In this document: piece after piece, positions 51,186 to 62,206 of the stretch | Position numbering within the stretch: the first letter of the stretch is position 1 | Layout of the letters: each line of letters starts with the position of its first letter | Source of the DNA: Linepithema humile | Taxonomy: Eukaryota; Arthropoda; Insecta; Hymenoptera; Formicidae | DNA length: 64,000 nt | Assembly: GCF_040581485.1 (NCBI RefSeq) | Contig: NC_090130.1 | Span: 27,071,418-27,135,417 of the forward strand | Direction of reading: 5' to 3' | The notes under the pieces: model-generated | Seen by the model: only the letters and a program-made list of their open reading frames with translations | Told to the model about the DNA's origin: nothing | The model's database searches: none | Program-made: the position numbers and the translations under genes

Positions 51186-54100
51186 TCTGCGAACGAGGAT
51201 GAGGACAAGGAGGGCAGGAGGACAAGAACGCGAGAACAGCCCTGTGGGGAGGACTCGACGAGTAATAAGAAGTCGGGGGAGTAATTACACGCCGGGGACT
51301 TTTCCAGGACGTCCCCGGTTCCCTCCTCATAGTCCACCGCCGTCTCTTTGTAACCTTTTTCCAGTCTCTTCGGGTTAACGAGCAGGTGTCCGAGGCGTTG
51401 CAGGCTAAGAAACGCGCGGAGTCGAGAAGATAACTAATCCTCAAGTTTTCCCTCATCCTTTTGGTACACGGCTGCCGTTTCTTTCGCAAATCTTTCTGCG
51501 AAGGACGCGGAAAAGGCAGTTCGGCAGTTTAATAAAAAATTTTATTTCGCTGTACGAGACAATCATCGGATCAATAGATTCTTCGACCGTCGATTCCTTC
51601 GAATAAAACGTTTATTGAATTAACCTAATTTTGAGAAATTCAAAATAGAAATTCAAAATAAATGTGAATCGTTTTCATTGTTACGAATAAATTCCGTGAC
51701 AGTCATTTATGCGAATGGATAACATAGTAATTCTTGAACAAAATCAGTTTTACGGAAATACTTCGCGAAACAACATAAAACCAAATGCCATTAATTTTTA
51801 TTCTGAGTGTATGTAAAAGCAACATCTGTCCGTGCTTTCAGAGACAATGAAAACTCGCACAAATGCAAGAACGCGTCTGCCATCACCGAGATCTTTTCCG
51901 CTCTGTTAACACGCAGCCTCGGTCTTTTACATTTCGCTCTACCATCTCGCGATTCTTGCTTTCCTTTTTTCTCCTTTTTCTTCGTTACTTAAGCATTACG
52001 AGGACTATTCTTCATTTTCTAGGATTTCGCCAAATAGATAAACTTCGACGATTCGAGTAAGTAAAGAAAAACTCGTCCGATTGTAACTCATTGCCCGTGA
52101 TACTTTTATCGCAATTGGAATATATGTATAACGCAGAATAATTTTCAATCACAATTAAAAAAGTAACACCGTAAAAAACAATCGTTCAAAGCGCCGCTTT
52201 GTTTTGCAGCGGCCAAATTATTCCGTTTACTTCGGTAGGAGGTTAATTACTGGAATATCTGGATTTGTTGTTTATATTTGTAGGAAATTATAGCGTGTAT
52301 AATGTGCTTGTTTTGCGCAACTGTCGCAACATATAAATGCGTGCAACGTTCATTGCGGTTAAAGCTTGCAATACGGCAAAATACATCCTGCATACTGAAC
52401 ATGAATTAACATACCAAACACCAATTTATTCATAATGAGTAATTAATTGCAATTTTTATGTTTTACAATACTAGTCATTTCATGCATTTTCTATCAGAGT
52501 TAAGTTTTTGAAGTCAATTATATTTTTGGTTTTATGTACCTAAGTATTAGTTTTACATTCAAATTGCTTAATATAATTTCTAATTTTTTTTATTAAAGTA
52601 ATTGTAACACAAATTCTATTTATATAAAAGAAAGTAATCAAAATTTAAATAAAATTTAAGTAAATTATACAAAATTAATTTTCAATAGCAAATATTTTAT
52701 GGTAATACTATTTGCAATTGTGAATTACTATACAAAATATAATAGTACCTTTATTTTTCACATAATATTTAAAATTAATTTAGAATTATTGCATATATCA
52801 GCTTTTTTTCTAATAATAAATCGCTGCTCAAAACCGACAAACGATATTTATAAAGATATTCAGTTTCGTTTGCAATAATATAAAAGCAAAAATAAATGCG
52901 TAGAGATCGAGCATTGTTACGAGAAATGCATAATGGATCGAAACATGATAGGAAACATTTCGACCAACAAACCATCGTTGAGTCGTCTTCGATAAGACGA
53001 CTCGTCCGAACACGAAATATTCCGCGACGAGGTATTTTAGCATTTCATCGATGACCACAGCCAGGATATAAGGAAAGCTGGAATTCCATGTAGGAGCAGA
53101 ATATAGAAGTAAAGTAGGTGATGGAATTCGTTGAATATTTTACTGTGACATCTTGACTGCGTTAACCGACGTACAAATATTCGAGTCTGTATCGGGCGCT
53201 TTATTGAAATCAAAGAAAACCGCTGCAGTGGAAAAATTTCCGCGAAAAATATCGCACGTTACGGACAATGCTTACACGGCAGAAAATCACGAGCACGAAC
53301 GGTGCGCCCGCCATTATTCAGCTGGGAAATTTAACGTTAATCTTTGCTTCACTCTGGTGGTGTGGTTCAATTTCGGCGAGATAGAGCTTTCAAAGCGGTA
53401 TGTAAATTTTAATCCTGCGGAAACAGACGTGCATTTGAAAATGCTACATTTTTCGTTGAATGACAAAACTATAATATCGCGAAGCATATTATTTGCACAA
53501 ATTCAAATAGACAAGCGAACAATATAAAAATTAAAAAAACACAAATACATACTATTATGAAAAGAGAAATTATCAGCAGAAACAAAAGCGCCATAAATGC
53601 TCTTTATTATTTTAATCAACACTGAAACTAAATTGAAAATATATTTGTCACTTCAATTTTTTCAGATTTTCTGGCTGTGGCAAATTTTTGAAGAAAAATA
53701 GCGAGCGTTTTGCCCAAATCAGATTTGTCCACCATTGTGGCGCGAACAGCACCATTCCGTACTCTCTTTCACACGATCGCTGTGTATCAAATCTGCGGCA
53801 GGACAGAACGCGGTATATAACCGCGTGCATACAACTATACACATCGTGTGGCAAAGCTGCAGCGAAATACCCGTGAAACTTTAATGACTTTTTGTGCCCT
53901 GCAGCAACCACTTTGCCCTAAGAGGCTCGTAAATAGCAGTACCACTGAAATCTCAAAACTTCCCTTACAGCATTACGTACGTGTGTACGGCTTGCATTGA
54001 GTGCGCTCAAAGATTCCTTTCGCGAATAAGATATATATTAAAAATATTTTTTAATATATAAAAATATATTATAACAGATATAAAAGGTATATTATGTAAA

Positions 54101-55665
54101 AATATATATAAAGATACCTTTAGATGTGTATTTTTACATTCTTATATTAAGAAAATTTGCAGTAAAAAAAAGTAGATTGATCAATAATTTATTGTTCACG
54201 ATTATCCAACTAAATTTGGATGTTAAGCTTAATTGCCAGAGCAAGGCGAAGAAATATAAGCGCTCGAGCAGTATGCTATCGGGGTGCTTCCGTAGAAATA
54301 TCGGATTCCGCGTCGCGCGGCTTGCAGTAATTCGAATCGAATAGCATGCCGATGCCCATCTATCCACCTACCTACCCGCGTTGTGTGTCGAAGCACGCGC
54401 GTCCGTAATTACGGATTCGCGAAGCGACGGCAAGCGGCAAGAAGCGACAGCCATCTGGCGCGCGTCGCCTGTTCGGAAAAAAAAGAACCGATAGGTGGAC
54501 GAGTTTGAAAGTTCAAGAGCTCGTGAGGCGTATGTCGCGAAAAACCGCGATCGTGATGCGGATTTAATTCGGTATAAACGGGAACTTTCGCAAACGTGGA
54601 ATTCTCCGACGGCGCAGTAAATCGCGGCAACGAAACTTCCCTTGCCGCGAGATTTACGGTCCGCCATCGATTTACCGTCCGACTGGCAGCCGGACGAGCG
54701 ATTATCGACGTCTTAAATCTGCCGACGTGACCGGCACGGTCGCGCGGGGGTTATCGGAAAGCGATCTCAAATCTCTCGCGAGCACTAGACTTCCGCTCCA
54801 CTCTCCGGGAGGAAACTTTTCAAGTCCGTTTTTTTTTTTCATAAACTGGTGAAATTGCGTAGATCTGAAGTAGCGAAATCGGTTAAAATTGCCCGCGCGT
54901 ACTGTAGTGACTTTTCAATTATACGCGACAGTTTCTCGTTACATCGCTCTTTTAACGAGTTAAATGAACGAGCACCCGATGTCGCAACCGCTTGTTTTAT
55001 TGCGTGTGATTCTTTAATGAGTTAACGTCGGTATAAATGTCGGGAATGAATGTTGGGAATGAATATATATGGCAATTAATGTTAAATAATAATGGTTTAT
55101 ATATTAACCTACCGTTATAAATGTAATAATCGTTGCAAAATTATTGTTAATCAACAATTTGTATGCCGATTTTTCTAGAATAAATAATATTATTTATCTT
55201 AATCAAGTTAAAATCTAGCAACAACTCGCACAGTTTTAAACTGATTCATCGATTATAAATATTAATTATAAATATAAATCAAGATACACCTTATGAGAGA
55301 TATCGCAACGCCATTAAATAAAAAACTCCTCATAAAAATCTCGCGTTACATTCCCCGGCTGTGAGAACGATTAATTTCGAACAAGACCGATTTTTCATCG
55401 TCTATTACACACCGGCCATCAATTTTCGTGACCTATTTCGGATTTCGGGACGAAAGCCGGCGACGAAGGATATCTCCTTCGGGTGGCTCGTGATCGCTTG
55501 AGGACATCAATTAATCGCGCACACGGCCGTGCAATGCCTACATGCGTCATCAGCGTTTGAACTCGAGTTAGTGAGATAAACTTGGGCCTCCAAGGCGCGT
55601 TTACTCATCGAAATGTCATCATAACAGCGCGTTCGCAGGCGCACAGTAAACGCATTAAACTTTTA

Positions 55666-55695
55666 CAAATATTTAACATGCAAATATTTAACATG
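55666..55695. repeat. Tandem duplication of a 15-mer
   Basis: CAAATATTTAACATG is repeated twice exactly and in frame-preserving length, but the surrounding frame is not recognised as coding. Confidence 0.85.
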
Positions 55696-56515
55696 CAAGC
55701 TTCGATAAGTCAACCAGTACTTGTTAAAAATTATTCAGATTGTTTCGAAAGATACAGCTTGAAATGCAACTCAAAATGCAGCTGGAAAAACTGCTTGCAA
55801 CTCAAAGAGTTGCTGAAGCGTTAAGCTTAATAAAAATCAAAATGATATGTTTAACATTTAAATCATAAAATGCTCCAATATGGTAAAACTTCTAGCTAGT
55901 AAAGAAATTAATGTTACTGGATATGTGTAAAAGATTATATTATAATTTACTATATAATATAAAATATGTTCCCTTACTAAAAGATATAAATAATTTTATT
56001 AATATTATAATTTCACAAATAATAATATCTTGCAACTTGAAGCATATTTTGACGAAAAATATTTTTCATTATTTATGATATGTACATTAACCTAACTATT
56101 GTATTTTTGAAAGAAATGTAATAATTTTGTTGATATCTCACCAGATCATAGACAGATTTTATTTTATTTTTAATAATTATTTCAGTATTTATTTTCCTTT
56201 ATTAATTTTGCCGACTTATGAAGACCGATAATATTTATTTTAATTTGCAGTTTAATTATTGATATAACTGGTTTTATTTCATGAAAGTTTCATGAAATGC
56301 CTCTGAAAATTAAACCATAGCTAAACTCGTGTATTATGTAAAATATCTATAAATATTTTTAATTTTTTGTAAAAATTATTTAAATTCTACACTCTCTTCT
56401 AGTTAAGAATTCCATTTGAATACTTCATTGTCAACAAAACCGTTTTGTTAAATGTTTAAGAAATGTTAATGACTTGCGATGAAGAAATATACGGAGAAAG
56501 ATGTAAGATTTAATT

Positions 56516-56535
56516 ACCCTTACTAAAGTAAGGGT
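56516..56535. repeat. Perfect 9-bp hairpin with 2-nt loop
   Basis: ACCCTTACT, AA, AGTAAGGGT. Confidence 0.8.
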
Positions 56536-56960
56536 CATTAAACAGTAACGATATTTCTTGAATAGGGAAAGCAGACGGGATCCTTGCACGACGACTTCAA
56601 TAATTCCGAGCAACAGCACCGAGTTCTCCGTGCTCGTTAAACGTTGCCGTCTTGTTTAAATCCATTTAATGATTGAATGGAAATAAAATAGTGCAAACGG
56701 ATTCCCCTAGCATACACAAGTATTTTTTGAGCCAAGTCTTAAAAGTACAACATACATTCTTGCAATATAGATCTCAAAAATGTATGATTTAACTCATCAT
56801 CTATCATCATATATGTATATAAATAACACGTAAACAAATTATCACTATACGACACTTCTATAACTTATATAATAAAAAAGATTATATCAAGAATTTATAT
56901 AATTTCCTTTGAAATCTATTTTTTGTACTTTACATCTCTATAACCCCTGTCGAACTGGCT

Positions 56961-57194
56961 CCCCCACCTTGCACAAATAAAAAAACCAATAGCGCAAAAT
57001 TATAACCTATTTATGAGCTTTCATATGTGGGGGGGAGGGGGGCTGAGTCGATATCAATTCAGCCCCCCCCACAAAAAACATTAAATTCATGCTCAGCGTG
57101 ACGAGCTCAAAAATTTTAATTTGCGGAATATGAAAGCTCATAAATAGCTTATAATTTTGCGCTATTGGTTTTTTTATTTGTGCAAGATGGGGGG
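56961..57194. mobile_element. Nested fold-back element (long inverted repeat)
   Basis: The left outer arm (56961-57026) starts CCCCCACCTTGCACAAATAA. It is reverse-complementary to the right outer arm (57128-57194) over about 66 bp with about two mismatches and one indel. Directly inside the left arm lies a second inverted pair, GTGGGGGGG...GGCTGA (57027-57046) and TCAGCCCCCCCCAC (57059-57072). A 55-nt unpaired stretch then precedes the right outer arm. High arm identity suggests a recent fold-back or MITE-type insertion. Target-site duplications are not clear. It carries no coding frame. Confidence 0.85.
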
Positions 57195-57279
57195 TATCTC
57201 TGTATTTCCTTAGAGATCATTTATTATCTACAGAACACATGCAGTGTGCGTGAAAATTTGACGCACTTAAATGAGAGCA

Positions 57280-57310
57280 AATATGGTTTAGCGCGGCTAA
57301 ATATGGTTTA
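57280..57310. repeat. Short direct repeat, period 20
   Basis: AATATGGTTTA occurs at 57280-57290 and again at 57300-57310. Confidence 0.7.
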
Positions 57311-59281
57311 ATGCAATATACAAAGGAGGGGAAATCTATCATTACTATCTCGTAAATGTAGAAACCGATTTCTATCAGTGAATCACTTGAAAGCTTCAAC
57401 CTAAGGAACAATGTTCTTGTCTGCTAAATGCATTTGCTACAATTATAATAATAGTAAACGTTGTGAATTTTGGAAATATAGAATGCATTTGTAGTATTTC
57501 TAATCTTGAAATAAAGATTAAACATTTTTTTATCAAAGTAAAAATCACTATTTTATACAGTTAAATAATGCAGTTTAAAGAAGTATTTTCAATATTATGA
57601 TTGACGACAAAAATTCAATTATTATTCACAAATCTATTTATACTAATAATTAAATTAAAGTAAATGCTATCGATCTTCATGTGTTGACAGAATTAACAAA
57701 AGAATAAATATTGTTATAATTATCCAAAATAAAATAAATACGTAGGATATTAACAATATTATCGTATGCCATTTAAAAATATATCATTAAAAAAATACAT
57801 CATTATCAATATATAATAAATAATGAAAAATATCTTTTAAGTTGAAAGATATTATCATTGTTCTTTTATAGTTATCATGAAAAACAGAGTGATGGCATGT
57901 GCGATAAGAAAGTTTGCTAAGCCTTTGGAATTAATCGCGCTTAATTAGAGCACTAGATAAAAAAGATGTTCTTTCTTTTGCGCTTCTTTGTGTGTTTACA
58001 TCGCCTGCATTTCCATGCAAGGATTGCTTGATTTTTCTACCCGTAAGTTTAGCACGCGAAGGATCCATATCTTTTTTGTACATTTTTACAAATCTAGCAA
58101 CGTTTTAAAGTAACGAGAAATATTTCTATTTTATCCCCGTGTAGCATTTCATCTCTAGCGTTTATTTCTAATTTTTTACAATAATTCTCTACAAAAAGAT
58201 TTCATTGATAATCTCCATTTTTCTCACTTATCTGCGTTCACTGACGAATGGCGGTATAATTAATTGTTTCAATCTCGCGCATATCTGCGTAACATGTAGT
58301 ATCTATAGAGAGTAACATATGCAATCGATTCGCTGATTCATGATAACGTCGAATGAATACTTTTTATATCGAGGTTTGAATAGATTCAATTTTAGATCGC
58401 ATATTCTGCATGCTCTTGGCAGATGTACATATTTTGCGGCGGTGAATGAAGACGCATGTGAATATGCATGCACATGACATCTGTTCATCCACCGCTCATT
58501 CGCGCCGCAGTATCGATTTCATCAAACTCCCTAAATAGTATTATGTGGCCAAACATACATGCCTGTCTATATACTTTTATTATATTATGGTTTTAAGTTA
58601 TATATCCATCACTCCCACAAATATACATTGATGAAATATGAATAATTTATTACGTAGTTTGATTAATTACAAATTATATATATCATTAACAAATTCTTGC
58701 AATTGACGATTTTCTTTTTTCTTCTTCACCAAATTTAATACACACAATCAATATTAAAAATTATCAAATTCAAATATTCGCAATTAAAAGCAAATATGTA
58801 ATATTTAGTCCCGAAATCTCTACATACTTTTTTTAGCAAAAATGTAAATATTAAAAATTATCTGAAATAAATTTTTCATTATTAATTACATCGCGCCATT
58901 CGTTAGCAGATGAATGAGAAAAATAAGGATTACCAATAAAATCACTTTGTAAATAATTAATTAGCGCTTATAAAATAATCTGTCTATTTAGAACACAAAA
59001 ATACAGATTACTATTTTTTCATAATATTCCCAGCTTTCCTCGCTATCAGTTTTTATATTCTCACGTGTTGTCGATGACAACCCCAATAAATAGTTTAGAT
59101 TATTCCGAATAAATCGGCGCACACGTGTATGTGAATACTGTCTACTAATTATTCGCGTCGGAAACCCTTGCTTGGTCCAGATCTCGCGGCAAGATATACC
59201 TCGCACCACCCCAAACGTCAAACCCGCCCTGCCGATCGAAATATCCGGGTGCTATATCACGGATCTAGATATTAATAGCTA

Positions 59282-59570
59282 CAGGGTGGTCAGTTTGATA
59301 TCGGTCTCTTAAACTTTACGCTAAAAAATTACCATTTCATTTTTCCAATAATATTCTATTCACATATGTGGTTCTAAATTCCGCTGTCTGAGAGGAAATT
59401 TTTATTTTCAAAAATTATACGGAAAAAAAATTATATTTGTATGCGTATATGTAAAATTTACGTATCGCGCCAACGAAGTTTAACGCTAAAATTGCTGTGA
59501 AAGCCGTAGCGGTCACTCGGATCAAACGGAAATATTATGCAAGACGGGTGCTGTTAAGCCGACCACCCTG
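59282..59570. mobile_element. MITE with CAGGGTGGTC terminal inverted repeats and TA target duplication
   Basis: The left end CAGGGTGGTC (59282-59291) and the right end GACCACCCTG (59561-59570) are perfect inverted 10-mers. The similarity continues inward with 6 more matches in 11 positions. Both ends are flanked by TA (59280-59281 and 59571-59572), the target duplication of Tc1/mariner-type transposons. At 289 bp with no transposase frame, it is non-autonomous. The interior contains a degenerate direct repeat (ACGCTAAAA near 59318 and near 59482). Confidence 0.85.
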
Positions 59571-61473
59571 TATAAGTATGCGTATACGGCGTGTACATAT
59601 GCGTGTAAACATATACGGAGGCCGTACATATGCGCATATATACCGCCGAGGGAACAGGCGGATTTGGCATTTCCAATTCTGCTCGCATTGTCGAGTCGTA
59701 GAAGTGATTCAAAGCCACGGAGAACACGTTGCTATGTACGATCGCGATTCGCGGAATCCACATTGTCGTGAACGTGAAAGATCGCCAGTCTTGCCCCGGC
59801 GCGGGGGCGGATTTTTATAGATTCACGTGTCATGTTACGCGAACGCGCGAGGCGCGCGGATTTTCGCACCTTTACTTTTTTTTTCTTTCCGCCGAATGGG
59901 AAATGTACCTTAGCTTTCGCGCCGCGTCGTCTTGCGTCACGTTTTCGCCGTCGGAAATTAATGGTGCGTGCACATTAACTCTGAATTTAATAATATACAA
60001 GTTAGTTTTTCGCTAACTAAATTTTTAACTTCTTTATACATTAAAATTGATTTGTGGCAAAATGTGTTTGTTATATTCTCTCTATTTTTGTATTAAAACA
60101 AACCCAAATTTATTTCTTTTCTCTTAACAAAACGCTATCTTATGCAATACTGTGCAACAAAGCTTTATATACCGAGAGCAAATAGTTATCATAATACCTG
60201 ACACACAAGTAATTAATATTCCGTATTTTATATTCCAACCTAAATCATTAATTATTAATTTGTTATCACTTTCACCATATAATATTACACATTACGTGTA
60301 ATTTACATTTTTGTATATAAGAGATAAGCTGCTTATTTGCAATTAACCATGAACAGAATAATGCACTGCACTGTCAATTTCATAAAATTTATGAATTAAT
60401 ATACGATGTAATATACGATTGAATGCTCTCCTACAATTATCATAATAACCTTTATATTAAGCAATCGTGTGCTAAATTTCTCTACTTTTATCGCAGACCT
60501 TTTAATACTTGTTAAATGTGTAAACTTTTCATTCACGACAGAGTTAAAGTAGGCAACAAATCATTCCGTAAACAAGTTCGTGGTCAGCTTTAACCTTTTC
60601 GTCTCTAAATTGTGTCAGTACGACAAAGAATATGTACATTTACTGTGATATTTTTTATAGCCTGTGTATAATTGTCATTCAAGTAGAATAAACAAAATAA
60701 TTATTCTTTTCATTGAATTAAATAATTTGATATTATACGAATCGTCATAAAATATATAAGCAGGTAAACGCATACAAATTTAGGTATTATTCATATAAAA
60801 CTTTCGAATAAGCAGCTTTCGAGTTAGATTGTACGTTACAATTGCTTAATTACTGCACGTAATAATACGAAATCGTATAACATGCATTACGTGATAACTT
60901 TTGTTGTTGGTGTGGAATATAATACCGCTCCTCTCGAAAAGCGAAACGACTTGTTTAAAAAACGTACTATTCGAAAGTTTATAAATATTTCGCACCTCGC
61001 CACTAGCAGCGACTAGGTGAGAGACTACGGGTTTCAAGAGTCCATAAAATGGGTTTTACAACCTGGTCTATGTAGGTCGTAGAAGGTTGCGTGTTGGTCC
61101 ATATGTTACATGAATTGTGTTGCGTGATACGGTAAACCTGTACACGATCGTTCCTCTGCTCCAACAAATAAGGCCAAATTGTTTACGCGGTAAATAAATT
61201 TACTCAATTAATTAAAATGACACGACAAAGACCATGGCGTTATTTTGAGAAATGTAGAACTTTCTTGCCTTATATACGCGACTTCTAAAGCTTTTACTGA
61301 ATTGTTAATATTCTTTTCGGCTTTTAATAAATAATGATTTTGCACACAATTTTTGAACACACAAAAATCACATCTTATTCAAATATTTCACTTTGTATCA
61401 GTACTGATACTGATACATTTATTGCAATAGTTAATTAGACTAATAAAAATTAACTATTATGTGACAATAACTA

Positions 61474-61654
61474 CACGGAGAAAATTTTATATTAAAAATT
61501 ACTGTGTACGGCAACAGCCGCAGACCATGAAGCCACAGACTGAAAATTCTTATTATGTTTTACATGTGAAAAACATAGTAAAAATTTTTATACTTTATCA
61601 TGGCCCGCGGCTACTGTCGTGCTTAGTAATTTTTTATATAAAATTTTCTCCGCG
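61474..61654. mobile_element. Hairpin MITE, 181 bp, TA-flanked
   Basis: The whole element is one imperfect palindrome centred near 61564. CACGGAGAAAATTTTATAT at the left faces its complement ending ATATAAAATTTTCTCCGCG at the right. Pairing continues through ATTACT, the CAGCCGC region, CCATGA and TATGTTTT to the centre ACATGT. TA lies on both sides (61472-61473 and 61655-61656). There is no coding capacity. It is typical of long-TIR MITEs mobilised by a Tc1/mariner-type enzyme elsewhere. Confidence 0.85.
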
Positions 61655-62206
61655 TATAAAATGGTTGATAAATATAATATATAAAGAGAACCTCGATAAA
61701 ACTTATTGGGCTAAACCCCGCAAGTACTCGTTCAACCTCGTTCAACCAGTAAATCGTACCTGACAATTACAATTTTGCCGCTTGGCAAGCGTAATTGCGA
61801 GAATTCCACGACATATCTCACCAAAAACTTTCGTGAAACGAATTTGTCCGCTAAAAAAAAAGGTGCCCGAATTGTGACAAATGGAACTTGACGTCCTTTC
61901 CGGAGGAAATAGAATTATGTAGAATTGCATTCTGACTTTCCTAAAGCATAAATCTACTTTAACTTTAAACTGCGACTGCGTATTGTCACATTGGATTTCC
62001 AACGCGCATCAACAATCTATGTAGCTTGTTAATTCTTCAACTATAGAATTAAGCTTGTTAGAAATTTTCAAGTAATTTTATTAACAATTTTTTTCTCAGT
62101 GAATATCAACTGTATCATCCTTTAGTAACAGATTCCTGAAGTCACTTAAAGACAAAAATCTTTATACAAAAATGTCGAGGTTACAATAGTTTTTAAATGA
62201 GAAGTA

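Noticed and set aside
51032..51489. Minus-strand frames of 101 and 133 codons with Leu-Ser repeats
   Set aside because: Their middle part is the (AG)n microsatellite at 51131-51185 read in different frames. The flanks have no recognisable domain.
53153..53527. Plus-strand frame of 124 codons
   Set aside because: It begins with a non-ATG codon, shows no recognisable motif and has no splice or promoter context. It could be chance in a GC-balanced block.
54368..54667. Minus-strand frame of 99 codons beginning with ATG in a CG-rich block
   Set aside because: The start context is plausible, but there is no signal peptide, motif or donor site consistent with the nAChR first exon, and an overlapping frame is equally open.
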